Assembly: GCA_001898835.1 (NCBI GenBank)
Contig: MKVM01000001.1
Coordinates: 1,110,466-1,174,465, forward strand
DNA length: 64,000 nt
Direction: 5' to 3'
Source of the DNA: Micrococcales bacterium 72-143
GTDB lineage: Bacteria > Actinomycetota > Actinomycetes > Actinomycetales > Microbacteriaceae
Under the pieces are notes generated by a model, which did no database searches, had not been told where the DNA came from, and saw only the letters and a list, made by a program, of their open reading frames with translations. Position 1 is the first letter of the stretch; each line of letters starts with the position of its first letter. Shown here in pieces: positions 1 to 7,867 of this stretch. A program made the position numbers and the translations under genes.

Positions 1-1
1 G

Positions 2-328
2 AACCGCGCCGCTCGGGCCGCGCTCACGAGCGGGATCATCGGCCTCGTCGCATCCGGCCTGGTCGTCGGCTCGCGTCTCGTCGATATCGGCATCCCGGGC
101 GCGGCGATCGGCCTCGCCACGCTCGTGCTCGTTCCGCTCGCCTTCATCACGGGGCTCGTCGCGATCATCACCGGCATCGTCGGGCTCGTCGTGGCGCGCC
201 GCGCCCGCACCGGTCGCGGCGCCGCACTCGGCGGCCTGCTGCTCGGCATCCTGCTCGTCGTCGTGCTGCCGGCGGCGTTCGTCGGCCTGATGCTGCTGTT
301 CGCGCAGGCCTTCGGCGTCTTCGCCTGA
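2..328 (+). CDS. Small multi-pass membrane protein, 5' end cut off by the window
   Basis: The open frame runs from the window edge without a stop to TGA at 326-328, so the start lies outside. What remains is about 108 residues: a hydrophobic stretch with a GIIGLVASGLVVGSRL segment, a second around the LVPLAFITGLVAIITGIVGL segment, a short basic turn (ARRARTGRG), then a third hydrophobic stretch ending FGVFA. This pattern of closely packed helices with a basic RRARTGRG loop resembles DUF4190-type small actinobacterial membrane proteins. The function is unknown. It converges on coaD, with 13 nt between the stops. The coding frame is clear, the family assignment tentative. Confidence 0.6.
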   Translation, partial: NRAARAALTSGIIGLVASGLVVGSRLVDIGIPGAAIGLATLVLVPLAFITGLVAIITGIVGLVVARRARTGRGAALGGLLLGILLVVVLPAAFVGLMLLFAQAFGVFA

Positions 329-341
329 CCGGGGCGAGCGC

Positions 342-827
342 TCAGCGAGGCTGCTCGAGGAAGTCGGCGACGACGCGAGGCACGTACGGCGACACATCCC
401 CGCCGAGGGATGCGACCTGCCGCACGAGGGAGCTCGAGACGTGCGCGTGGGCGGGGTCGGGCAGCATGAAGATCGTCTCGACCTTCGCGAGGTTGCGGTT
501 CACGATCGCCATCGGCGTCTCGTAGGCCACGTCGACCTGGGAGCGGATGCCCTTCACGAGCACGCTCGCCCCGACGTCCGTGCAGTAGTCGACGAGCAGG
601 CCGACACTCCAGCTCGTGACGAGGATCTCGCCCGGGATGCGCGCCTCGGCGATCGACTCCTGGATGAGCGCCACGCGTTGCGCGATGGGCAGCAGCGCCG
701 ACTTGTCGGGGTTGTGCACCACGAGCACGTGCAGCTCGTCGAAGAGCCGGGCGGCGCGCTCGATCACGTCGAGGTGCCCGAGCGTGACGGGGTCGAAGGA
801 TCCGGGAACGACGGCGATCCTGGTCAT
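342..827 (-). CDS. coaD: Phosphopantetheine adenylyltransferase
   Basis: This is the fourth step of coenzyme A synthesis: ATP plus 4'-phosphopantetheine gives dephospho-CoA and pyrophosphate, in the cytoplasm. The 161-residue length matches the family (about 160). The nucleotidyltransferase motif [10 protein letters not shown] sits at residues 9-18, with the TxGH signature (TLGH) at 15-18. The substrate-binding segment VKGIR lies near residue 91, and the C-terminal [14 protein letters not shown] motif is typical of bacterial CoaD. The start is ATG. The gene stands alone between the partial membrane protein (convergent) and a 93-nt gap to the next minus-strand gene. Nothing is unusual. Confidence 0.97.
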   Translation of the reverse strand: MTRIAVVPGSFDPVTLGHLDVIERAARLFDELHVLVVHNPDKSALLPIAQRVALIQESIAEARIPGEILVTSWSVGLLVDYCTDVGASVLVKGIRSQVDVAYETPMAIVNRNLAKVETIFMLPDPAHAHVSSSLVRQVASLGGDVSPYVPRVVADFLEQPR

Positions 828-920
828 GGTCGCGATCCTATCGGGCGGATGTGACCGTTTCGTTACATGGCGGTGCCCGGTGGCCTCGAGTCGCCACCGG
901 GCACCACGGCCTGTCGCAGG

Positions 921-1766
921 TCAGCCGACCTTGACCCGGATGTCGTCGGTGAACAGGCTCCACTGCGGCACGTACACGACGTACTCGAGCGCCTTGTCGG
1001 CGGGGATGTCGATGTAGACGACCGCGTCGGTGCTGAGGCCCGGGTTGAGGTCGGTGGTGAAGTACTCGCCCCCGAACTGGCTGACGCTTCCGTTGGTCTC
1101 GTACGACACGCCGCCGATCTCACCGGTGACGTCGCTCGCCCAGAGGCTGATCTTCTCCTTGCTGCCGTTCAGCACCGTGTAGCGCACCTCGCAGAACTGG
1201 CCCTTCGCCTTCTCCTCCAGGAACTGGGGACCGGCCGTCGCGATGCCGCACTGCACGGAGGTGAACGTCACCGCGACGCCCTTGTTGTTGGTGATCGTCT
1301 CGCCGATGGCCGGCTCCGCGGCCGCCGGCTCCTCGGAGGGCTGCTCCTCCGCGGGGCTCTCCTCCGCACTCTGCGACACGCCGGGCGCGGGACCGTCGAG
1401 CCCCGGGCTGCGGTCGATCGCACTGCCGATACCGCTCGCCAGCGAGACCACGAACACGATGATCGAGATGAGCCACGCGATCGGCGCGACGATGATCGCG
1501 ACGATCGCGAGCATCCTCGGCTGCGCCTTCTTCACGAGCGCGACGATCGCCAGCACGATCGCGGTGACGGCGAACGCCCAGGCGAGGCCCGAGGTGGCGG
1601 GGATGACAGCGAACAGGAACGCGACTCCCGCGAAGATGAGCGAGAGCAGCGGCAGGATACTCTTCTTCGGCGCCGGAGAGCCGGTCGCGGCGGACGCGGG
1701 GCCGACGGGTCCGGGCGCGGACGCGGGGTCCGGCTGGGCGGGCGGGGGCGGCGGCGTGATGCTCAT
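921..1766 (-). CDS. Membrane protein with C-terminal DUF4352-like extracellular domain
   Basis: The 281-residue protein begins with a Pro/Ala-rich cytoplasmic tail (about residues 1-33). Roughly four closely spaced hydrophobic helices follow (about 35-115), then a Ser/Glu/Pro-rich linker (about 125-160) and a beta-rich tail. The tail contains GETITNNKGVAVTFTSVQCG and a pattern of alternating hydrophobic residues to the end. Proteins with this helices-linker-tail layout in Gram-positives usually carry a DUF4352 (telokin-like) domain of unknown role. It is transcribed away from the neighbouring XRE-type regulator, sharing a 93-nt divergent region with a perfect palindrome. The function is not known. 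Confidence 0.75.
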   Translation of the reverse strand: MSITPPPPPAQPDPASAPGPVGPASAATGSPAPKKSILPLLSLIFAGVAFLFAVIPATSGLAWAFAVTAIVLAIVALVKKAQPRMLAIVAIIVAPIAWLISIIVFVVSLASGIGSAIDRSPGLDGPAPGVSQSAEESPAEEQPSEEPAAAEPAIGETITNNKGVAVTFTSVQCGIATAGPQFLEEKAKGQFCEVRYTVLNGSKEKISLWASDVTGEIGGVSYETNGSVSQFGGEYFTTDLNPGLSTDAVVYIDIPADKALEYVVYVPQWSLFTDDIRVKVG

Positions 1767-1811
1767 ACGGATGCTCTCCTCGGGTGATTGCGGATCTCCG
1801 CTCGATTATGG

Positions 1812-1823
1812 CTGATATATCAG
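1812..1823. promoter_or_regulatory. 12-bp perfect palindrome in a divergent intergenic region
   Basis: CTGATATATCAG is a perfect, AT-rich palindrome in an otherwise GC-rich region. It lies between the minus-strand membrane gene (start 1766) and the plus-strand XRE-type regulator (start near 1860). Its TATAT core could serve as a -10 region, so a protein bound there would occlude a promoter. That it is the XRE protein's own operator is inference. Confidence 0.45.
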
Positions 1824-1859
1824 GCCTGTTGTGACCCGAGTTCGGGGCACGGTTGCCAC

Positions 1860-2150
1860 GTGCAGCACGCGACCGACGACGAATGGGCGCCCTTCGCCCG
1901 CGAGTTCGGCATCCGCCTGCATCGCGCCCGCATCGAGGCGGCGCTCACCCAGGAGGAGCTCGCCTACGCGGCCGGGCTCACGCGCTCGCACTACCAGCAG
2001 CTCGAGAAGGGGCTGTCGCGCCCCGGCGTTCCTGCGAACCCCTCGCTGCGCACGCTCGTCGGGCTCGCCCGGGTGCTGGGGCTGCCACTGGAGGCGCTCA
2101 TCCCGCCGCTCGACGCGAGCGGCGGGGCCGAGAGGCGCCGAGCGATCTAG
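1860..2150 (+). CDS. XRE-family helix-turn-helix regulator
   Basis: A 96-residue DNA-binding protein made almost entirely of one Cro/C1-type HTH. The segment RLHRARIEAALTQEELAYAA gives helices 1-2 and GLTRSHYQQLEKG the recognition helix region, followed by NPSLRTLVGLARVLGLPLEAL. I chose GTG at 1860, which directly precedes QHATDDEW. The frame stays open back to a TTG at 1788, but that start would place the palindrome at 1812-1823 inside coding sequence. There is no clear ribosome site for either start. It is probably a small autoregulating repressor. Target genes are unknown, although the divergent membrane gene is an obvious candidate. Confidence 0.8.
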   Translation: MQHATDDEWAPFAREFGIRLHRARIEAALTQEELAYAAGLTRSHYQQLEKGLSRPGVPANPSLRTLVGLARVLGLPLEALIPPLDASGGAERRRAI

Positions 2151-2169
2151 GGCGGTCCGGCGCGCCGGC

Positions 2170-4326
2170 TCACGCCTTGCCGAGGAAGGCGCGCTCCGAC
2201 TCGTCGAACCGCCGCGCGACGGCCGCGCTGAGGGCCGCGTGGGAGGCGAGGCCCGGATCCGCGTCGAGCAGCCCCTGCGCCAGCTCGCGCGCGTCCGCGA
2301 TGAGCTCGGCGTCCTCGACGACGCGCAGCAGCTTGAGCGAGGAGCGCCGCCCCGACTGGGTGCCGCCCAGCACGTCGCCCTCGCGTCGCAGCTCGAGGTC
2401 TGCCTGCGCGAGCTCGAAGCCGTCGAGCGTCGCCGCGACCGCCTCCACGCGGTCGCGGGCGAGCGTCGCCTGCTCGGCGCGCGTCACGAAGAGCGCGATG
2501 CCGGGCACGCCGCCCCGGCCCACGCGACCGCGCAGCTGATGCAGCTGCGCCACGCCGAAGCGGTCGGCGTCGAGCACGATCATGGTCGAGGCGTTCGGCA
2601 CGTCGACACCGACCTCGATGACGGTCGTCGCCACGAGCACGTCGATGTCGCCCGACGCGAACGCCCGCATCGTGCGGTCCTTCTCCTCCCCCGGCATCCG
2701 CCCGTGGAGAGGCTCGATGCGGCGGCCCGCGAGCGAGGGATGCGTGCGCAGCCGGGCGAGCACCTCGTCGACCGCCGCGGGCGGCACCGTCTGCTCGGCG
2801 CCGTCCGGCTCCTCGGCATCCGACTCCTCGACCTGCCCCGCCTCGATCGCCGGGCACACCACGAAGCCCTGCCGCCCCTCGGCGAGCTCCTCCGCGAGGC
2901 GCTGCCACACGCGCGCCTCCCAGCCGGGGTGCTCGGCGAGCGGCACGACGTGCGACTCGATCGGCGCGCGACCCGCGGGCAGGGTGCGCAGCGTCGACAC
3001 GTCGAGGTCGCCGAACACCGTCATCGCGACGGTGCGCGGGATGGGCGTGGCGCTCAGCACGAGCACGTGCGGCGCCCGCCCCTTGAGCCGGATCGCCTCG
3101 CGCTGCTCGACCCCGAAGCGGTGCTGCTCGTCGACCACGACGAGGCCGAGGTCGGCGAAGGTGACGGTGTCGCCGAGCAGCGCGTGGGTTCCGACGACGA
3201 TCGCCGCTCCCCCGGATGCCGCCGCCAGCAGCGCCTTGCGCCTCTCCGCCGCCGGCAGCTGGCCGGTCAGCAGCGTGACCCGCAGCCGGGCCGCGAGGTC
3301 GGGGCCCAGCATCGCGACGATCGAGCGGAGGTGCTGCCCGGCGAGCACCTCGGTGGGCGCGAGGAACGCCGACTGGCCGCCCGACTCGGCCACGGCGAGC
3401 ATCGCCCGGAGCGCGACGAGGGTCTTGCCGGAGCCCACCTCGCCCTGCACGAGCCGGTTCATCGGCGTGCCGTCGCGCAGCTCGGCCTCGATCTCCTCGC
3501 CCACCGCGCGCTGGTCGTCGGTGAGCGGCCACGGAAGCGCGGCCTCGAACGCCCCCGAGATGGCCCCCGGGATGCGCGGCGGCCCCGTGACCGCGCGCCG
3601 TTCGGCGCGTTGCCCGAGCAGCGCGAGCTGCAGCACGAGGGCCTCCTGGAACCGCAGCGACTCGCGCGCCCGGCGCCAGTCGGCATCCGTCTCCGGCCGG
3701 TGCACCGCGACGAGCGCGTCGCGGAAGGCCATCAGGCCGCGCGCGGCCCGCACCTCCTCCGGGACCGGGTCGGGCAGCGGCGGCAGCACGTCGAGCACCG
3801 TCTCGACGCACTTCTGCAGCTTCCAGCTCGGGAAGCTCGCCGTCGCCGGGTAGAGCGGCACAGGGGTCTCGGCCCAGCGGCGGGCCTCGGCGGCGTCCAT
3901 CGTGGCCGCCTCGTCGGGGTCGAAGAGCTCGTAGTCGGGATGCGTGAGCTGGCGCGTGCCGCGGTAGGCGCCGATCTTGCCCGAGAAGATGCCACGCACC
4001 CCCGGCCGCAACTCGGCCTTGCGGAACGACTGGTTGAAGAAGGTGAGCGTGAGGATGCCGTGCCCGTCGCTGATGGTCGCCTCGAGGATCGATCCGCGGC
4101 GGTTCTGCATGCGCCGCTCGGACACCGAGCGCACCTCCGCGACGATCGTGACCGGCTCGTCGAGGCGCAGCTCGCTGAGCGCGGTGAGCTCGCCCCGCCG
4201 GGCGTAGCGGCGCGGGTAGTGGGCGAGGAGGTCGCCGACCGTGCGCATTCCGAACGCCTTCTCGAGCACCTGCGCCGTGCGGCCGCCGAGGGCGGACGCG
4301 AGCTTCTGGTCGAGGGGCGAGTCCAC
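2170..4326 (-). CDS. recG: ATP-dependent DNA helicase RecG
   Basis: RecG reverses stalled replication forks and branch-migrates Holliday junctions. The 718-residue frame has the N-terminal wedge/OB domain (about 60-190, containing RRGSILEATISDGHG). Walker A GEVGSGKT lies near residue 297, the family-typical DEQH box in VVVDEQHRFGVEQR near 398, SATPIPRT as helicase motif III, and LRGRVGRGG as motif VI. The C-terminal tail ends ESERAFLGKA. I set the start at GTG 4326 (protein begins MDSPLDQKLASALGG), since the frame stays open far upstream only because of GC-rich read-through. It lies downstream of a dehydrogenase gene, separated by a strong inverted repeat. Confidence 0.95.
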   Translation of the reverse strand: MDSPLDQKLASALGGRTAQVLEKAFGMRTVGDLLAHYPRRYARRGELTALSELRLDEPVTIVAEVRSVSERRMQNRRGSILEATISDGHGILTLTFFNQSFRKAELRPGVRGIFSGKIGAYRGTRQLTHPDYELFDPDEAATMDAAEARRWAETPVPLYPATASFPSWKLQKCVETVLDVLPPLPDPVPEEVRAARGLMAFRDALVAVHRPETDADWRRARESLRFQEALVLQLALLGQRAERRAVTGPPRIPGAISGAFEAALPWPLTDDQRAVGEEIEAELRDGTPMNRLVQGEVGSGKTLVALRAMLAVAESGGQSAFLAPTEVLAGQHLRSIVAMLGPDLAARLRVTLLTGQLPAAERRKALLAAASGGAAIVVGTHALLGDTVTFADLGLVVVDEQHRFGVEQREAIRLKGRAPHVLVLSATPIPRTVAMTVFGDLDVSTLRTLPAGRAPIESHVVPLAEHPGWEARVWQRLAEELAEGRQGFVVCPAIEAGQVEESDAEEPDGAEQTVPPAAVDEVLARLRTHPSLAGRRIEPLHGRMPGEEKDRTMRAFASGDIDVLVATTVIEVGVDVPNASTMIVLDADRFGVAQLHQLRGRVGRGGVPGIALFVTRAEQATLARDRVEAVAATLDGFELAQADLELRREGDVLGGTQSGRRSSLKLLRVVEDAELIADARELAQGLLDADPGLASHAALSAAVARRFDESERAFLGKA

Positions 4327-4357
4327 GATCCGAGGGTACCGAGCGCCGCCGATGTCC

Positions 4358-4432
4358 TCCGTTCGGGAGGACGACGCGCCGCATCCGGCCCATCCACCCT
4401 CCGGGCGGCGGCGTGTCGTCCTCCCGAACGGA
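4358..4432. repeat. Large hairpin: 25-nt inverted repeat with 25-nt loop
   Basis: The arms at 4358-4382 and 4408-4432 are complementary at 24 of 25 positions. The right arm ends one base before the stop codon of the dehydrogenase gene (4434-5291, minus), and recG starts 32 nt beyond the left arm. The stem is strong enough to end transcription from the dehydrogenase gene, but no T-run follows on either strand. It could equally be a dispersed palindromic repeat. Confidence 0.75.
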
Positions 4433-4433
4433 G

Positions 4434-5291
4434 TCAGGTGAAGCGGCGGGCGACGGCCACCATGTCGGCGTCCGCGAACCCGGATGCCGCCGTCGCCTCG
4501 TAGAGCGACGCGACGAGATCGATGATGGGCGTCGTCGCCCCCGCCGCCCGCGCCTGGGCGAGCACGAGCTCGCAGTTCTTCACGACGTCGGCGATCGCCG
4601 CCTGCGGGGACTCGTCGCCCGCCACGAGCTTCGCCGCCTTCACCCGCGCGATGGGGCTGTCCATGGGGCTCGCCTCGAGCACCCGCGTGACGGCCGCGAG
4701 GTCGACGCCCGTCGTGCGCGCCGCCGTCAGCGCCTCGGCGAGGGCCGCGACCATCGCCATCATGTAATGGTTGACCGCGATCTTGGTGCGCAGGGCGTCG
4801 GGGGCCGCACCGCAGCGCACGATCGCGCGCGCGAGCGGCGCGAGCAGAACCTCCACGTCGTCGAGCGCGGCCGGGTTCTCGCCCGCGAGCATCACGACGA
4901 GCTCGCCGCGCTCGGCCGGCACCCGCGAGCCCGACACCGGGGCCTCGAGGTAGTCCCCACCCGCACGGCGCACCTCGCCCGCGAGCCGTGCCGAATAGCC
5001 GGGCGAGTTCGTGCCCATGACCACGAGCCGCCGACCGGCCACGCGCCGGGCGAACGCCTCGGTGCCCCGGGCGAGCACGGCATCCGTCGCCCCCTCGTCG
5101 CGCAGCATGAGGATGACGGTGTCGGATGCGGAGAAGAGCGCGCCGGGGTCGGGCGCGAGGGCGGCGCCGCGCTCCGCGAGGGGCGCGCAGACCTCGGCGC
5201 GGCGGCTCCACACGGTGAGGGGCGTTCCCGCGTCGAGCAGCCGGGTCGCCATCGGTGCACCCATGATGCCGAGCCCCGCGAATCCGATCAT
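4434..5291 (-). CDS. NAD(P)-dependent beta-hydroxyacid dehydrogenase (3-hydroxyisobutyrate dehydrogenase family)
   Basis: The 285-residue protein opens with the Rossmann motif GFAGLGIMGAPMATRLL at residues 3-19. The family's substrate-binding segment APVSGSRVPAERGEL follows, then the helix carrying the expected catalytic lysine in RTKIAVNHYMMAMVAALAEAL. These features place it among enzymes that oxidise or reduce short 3-hydroxy acids (3-hydroxyisobutyrate, tartronate semialdehyde, glyoxylate). The exact substrate cannot be read from the sequence. I use the ATG at 5291, which starts directly at the beta strand; a possible extension to 5342 has no family support. It is divergent from rsmD and ends at a strong hairpin. 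Confidence 0.88.
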   Translation of the reverse strand: MIGFAGLGIMGAPMATRLLDAGTPLTVWSRRAEVCAPLAERGAALAPDPGALFSASDTVILMLRDEGATDAVLARGTEAFARRVAGRRLVVMGTNSPGYSARLAGEVRRAGGDYLEAPVSGSRVPAERGELVVMLAGENPAALDDVEVLLAPLARAIVRCGAAPDALRTKIAVNHYMMAMVAALAEALTAARTTGVDLAAVTRVLEASPMDSPIARVKAAKLVAGDESPQAAIADVVKNCELVLAQARAAGATTPIIDLVASLYEATAASGFADADMVAVARRFT

Positions 5292-5382
5292 GCGGGCATC
5301 GTCGCAGCGGGCGTATTCCGTGCGCGCGATCCAGTCGCGCATCGGCGGCCTGGGCGCCCGGCGTTTTCGCTAGCCTGAGCGC

Positions 5383-5946
5383 GTGACGCGCATCATCGCC
5401 GGGTTCGCCGGCTCGCTCGCCCTGACGGTGCCGAAGTCCGGCACGCGTCCGACGAGCGACCGGGTGCGCGAGGCGATCTTCTCGGCGCTCGACGCGCGCG
5501 GGCTCGTGCAGGGCGCGCGGGTGCTCGACCTCTACGCCGGGTCGGGTGCGCTCGGGCTCGAGGCGGCGTCCCGGGGTGCGGCGGAGGTGACACTCGTCGA
5601 CCATTCGCGGGATGCGGCGGTCGTGTCGCGGCGCAACGCCGACCGGGTGGGCCGCGCCGCGCCGGCGAGTGCACCCGTCATCCGCACCGTCGTGCAGCCC
5701 GTGCAGGCGTTCCTCGCGGGCTCCGCGGGGGGTTGGGACCTCGTGTTCCTCGACCCGCCGTACGAGCTCGCCGGGGCCGAGCTCGTCGACGACCTGCTGC
5801 TGCTCGCGCCGCGCGTCGCCCCGGATGCCGTGGTCGTGGTCGAGCGCTCGGCCCGCGATCCCGAGCCCGCCTGGCCCGCCGGCCTCACCCTCGACCGCCG
5901 CACGACCTACGGCGAGACCGCCGTCTTCTGGCTCTCGCCCGCCTGA
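5383..5946 (+). CDS. rsmD: 16S rRNA (guanine(966)-N(2))-methyltransferase RsmD
   Basis: RsmD uses S-adenosylmethionine to methylate G966 of 16S rRNA during 30S assembly. The 187 residues begin with the characteristic MTRIIAG. The family segment RPTSDRVREAIFSAL follows, then SAM motif I in LDLYAGSGALGLEAASRGA, and the catalytic DPPYE near residue 124, all as in the family. The length is typical. In many actinobacteria rsmD sits beside recG and coaD, as here. The region after its stop is full of inverted repeats and has no gene until thiL. Confidence 0.95.
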   Translation: MTRIIAGFAGSLALTVPKSGTRPTSDRVREAIFSALDARGLVQGARVLDLYAGSGALGLEAASRGAAEVTLVDHSRDAAVVSRRNADRVGRAAPASAPVIRTVVQPVQAFLAGSAGGWDLVFLDPPYELAGAELVDDLLLLAPRVAPDAVVVVERSARDPEPAWPAGLTLDRRTTYGETAVFWLSPA

Positions 5947-5986
5947 TCCGCGACCCTGGGGGCTCGCGACCGCGGGCCCGCGACCT

Positions 5987-6068
5987 CAGAAATGCAGGAG
6001 ATCCTCCCCCACCTCCTGCCAGCACTTGGGCCGGTACACGCGCGAGGCCAGAATCTCCTGCATTTCTG
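5987..6068. repeat. Inverted repeat A, 16-bp perfect arms (CAGAAATGCAGGAGAT)
   Basis: CAGAAATGCAGGAGAT at 5987-6002 and its exact complement at 6053-6068 enclose a 50-nt spacer. The element lies between the converging ends of rsmD and thiL. The same 16-mer core recurs in inverted repeat B at 6193-6279, so this looks like a repeated palindromic unit rather than a chance hairpin. It could act as a two-way terminator. Confidence 0.8.
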
Positions 6069-6098
6069 CACCCGAGCGAGGCGGAGACCCCAGCAGAG

Positions 6099-6156
6099 AC
6101 GACGGGCGACGGATGTGGACGACGGACGGCGGACGACGGACGACGGACGACGGACG
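6099..6156. repeat. Short tandem repeat, 7-nt unit GGACGAC
   Basis: Near-perfect copies of GGACGAC (with GGACGGC and GGCGACG variants) run through this stretch; the cleanest copies lie at 6131-6151. The tract sits between inverted repeats A and B, in the rsmD-thiL gap, and does not continue a coding frame of either neighbour. Confidence 0.7.
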
Positions 6157-6192
6157 GTAGAGGACCTCCGTGCCGCCCACCGCGCACGTGGA

Positions 6193-6279
6193 CCCAGAAA
6201 TGCAGGAGATCTCGTCCGGGAACGGCCCGCTCCCCCTGCGCGACCGCACCAGCCGGACGAGATCTCCTGCGTTTCTGGG
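6193..6279. repeat. Inverted repeat B, 27-nt arms sharing the core of repeat A
   Basis: Arms 6193-6219 and 6253-6279 match at 26 of 27 positions around a 33-nt loop. The outer part of each arm carries the same CAGAAATGCAGGAGAT core as repeat A (one T/C difference in the right arm). The inner part (CTCGTCCGG) is unique to this copy. A partial GATCTCCTG recurs at 6291. With repeat A this fills most of the 415-nt gap 5947-6361, where I see no gene. Confidence 0.8.
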
Positions 6280-6361
6280 AAGAGGATGTCGATCTCCTGG
6301 GCGAACGCCGCCGCGCCCGTGGGGCGAGGGAGCCGGGTCCCGAGGAGGTGAAGGGACGGGG

Positions 6362-7345
6362 TCAGCCGACCCCGCCGTCCCAGTCGGCGTATGGGTCCCA
6401 GCCGCCGCGCGGGTCGAAGGGGCGGCCGTCGACGTGGAGGGACGGGGTGCCGACGAGCACGCGCCCGATCGGGCTGAAGCCGGACGGCAGCGCCGCGTCC
6501 GCCGGGAAGGTCGCGAGCAGCGCGTGGTCCTCGCCCCCGGTGAGCGCGAGCGGGGAGCCGACCGCCTCGGACGAGAGGTCGAGCACGACGCCCGACGCCT
6601 CCGCCAGGCGGCGGCCGTCGAGGGCGAGGCCGTCGCTCACGTCCATCATCGCGGTGGCCCCGCCGAGCGCGGCGCGCACGCCCGCGCCGATCGGCGGCGA
6701 GGGGGCCAGCTGCGCGTCGAGCTCGCGGTCGAATGCGGGGCGCAGGGATGCCGCGGCGACCGCATCCGGAGCTCCCGCCGCGTCGACGCCGCGCGCGAAC
6801 AGCAGCTCGAGCCCCCGCGCCGCGAGACCCAGCTCGCCGCACACCGCGACGACGTCGCCCGCGCGCGCCCCCGAGCGGAGCACCGGCGGCCGCCCCTCCA
6901 GGTCGCCGAACGCGGTCACCGCGATCGTCAGCTGCTCGGAGACCGAGAGGTCGCCGCCGACGACCCCGCACCCCGGGGCGAGCGCCGCGCACCCCTCGCG
7001 CAGGCCGTCGGCCAGACCCTCGAGCCAGTGCACCCCCGTCGCGGTGGGGGCCACGAGCGCCACCACGAGCGCGGTGGGCCGCGCACCCATCGCGGCGACG
7101 TCGGCGAGGTTCGAGGCGGCCGCCTTCCAGCCGAGCTGATAGGGGCTCGACCACGCCATCCGGAAGTCCGGCCCGTGCACGAGCGTGTCGGTCGTCACCA
7201 CGAAGCGGCCGTCGGGTGCGGCGACGACGGCGGCGTCGTCGCCCGGCCCGAGCAGAGCGGATGCGGCGTCCGGCAGCCGCGGGAAGATGCGCCGCAGCAC
7301 CGCCGACTCCCCGAGCGACGCCAGGGTCTCGTCCGGGTGCGTCAC
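6362..7345 (-). CDS. thiL: Thiamine-monophosphate kinase
   Basis: ThiL phosphorylates thiamine monophosphate to thiamine pyrophosphate with ATP. The 327 residues carry LLGPGDDAAVV near residue 32 (metal and phosphate site), TTDTLVHGPDF, the helix KAAASNLADVAAMGARPTAL, VVGGDLS, and DVSDGLALDGRRLAE. All are typical of ThiL in the AIR-synthase-like fold. The length is as expected. It is divergent from the DUF3515 lipoprotein with only 21 nt between starts, and its 3' end faces the repeat-rich gap behind rsmD. Confidence 0.95.
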   Translation of the reverse strand: MTHPDETLASLGESAVLRRIFPRLPDAASALLGPGDDAAVVAAPDGRFVVTTDTLVHGPDFRMAWSSPYQLGWKAAASNLADVAAMGARPTALVVALVAPTATGVHWLEGLADGLREGCAALAPGCGVVGGDLSVSEQLTIAVTAFGDLEGRPPVLRSGARAGDVVAVCGELGLAARGLELLFARGVDAAGAPDAVAAASLRPAFDRELDAQLAPSPPIGAGVRAALGGATAMMDVSDGLALDGRRLAEASGVVLDLSSEAVGSPLALTGGEDHALLATFPADAALPSGFSPIGRVLVGTPSLHVDGRPFDPRGGWDPYADWDGGVG

Positions 7346-7366
7346 CCCGCCAGGTTAGCCTGGAGC

Positions 7367-7867
7367 GTGCGCATCGCCCGAGCCGTCCCCGCCGCCGCGG
7401 CCGCGCTGCTCGCCGTCGCCCTGAGCGGATGCGTCTCGATCGTGCCGATGGAGCCCGCGGACGACGCGAACGACCCCGGCTGCGCCGACGTCGTCGTGCG
7501 CCTGCCCGACACCGTCGCGGGCCAGGACCGCCGCGAGACCAACGCGCAGGCGACCGGCGCGTGGGGCTCGCCCGCATCCGTGCTGCTGTACTGCGGCGTC
7601 GAGGTGCCGAGCGCGTCGACCCAGCGCTGCATCCAGGTCGACGGCATCTTCTGGCTCGTCGACGACACGAAGGCGCCGAGCTACGTGCTGCGCAGCTACG
7701 GACGCGAGCCGGCCATCGACGTCGTGGTCGACTCGGAGGTCGCGGGCCCCACCCCCGCGCTCATGGACCTCTCGCGCGCCGTCTCCTACACGGTGCCCAA
7801 CGGCCACGAGTGCACCGACCTCGACGACGCGGACATCATCGACTCCACGACGCCGTCGGCCCCCTAG
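7367..7867 (+). CDS. DUF3515-family lipoprotein
   Basis: A 166-residue secreted lipoprotein. An Ala-rich signal peptide ends in the lipobox VALSGC with the lipidated Cys at residue 22. The mature part carries DANDPGCADVVVRLPDTV, AWGSPASVLLYCGV and the C-terminal SYGREPAIDVVV pattern of DUF3515. That family is often found between thiL and ddl in this group. Its function is unknown. GTG 7367 is preceded at 5 nt by TAGCCT (7356-7361), a -10-like box, so the mRNA may be leaderless. The stop overlaps the ddl stop region by 4 nt (convergent). Confidence 0.87.
   Translation: MRIARAVPAAAAALLAVALSGCVSIVPMEPADDANDPGCADVVVRLPDTVAGQDRRETNAQATGAWGSPASVLLYCGVEVPSASTQRCIQVDGIFWLVDDTKAPSYVLRSYGREPAIDVVVDSEVAGPTPALMDLSRAVSYTVPNGHECTDLDDADIIDSTTPSAP

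Noticed and set aside
841-870. GACCGTTTCGTTAC upstream of coaD as a LacI operator
   Set aside because: Only one half resembles the operator; the other half lacks the CCGAA arm.
1831-4503. Very long plus-strand frames across recG and similar antisense frames elsewhere
   Set aside because: They are typical GC-rich shadows: Arg/Ala/Gly/Pro-biased, no motifs, and opposite to well-supported genes.
2170-5604. A 1144-codon recG frame
   Set aside because: The N-terminal 426 codons are Arg/Ala/Gly-rich read-through across the dehydrogenase gene and the hairpin; RecG homology begins at GTG 4326.
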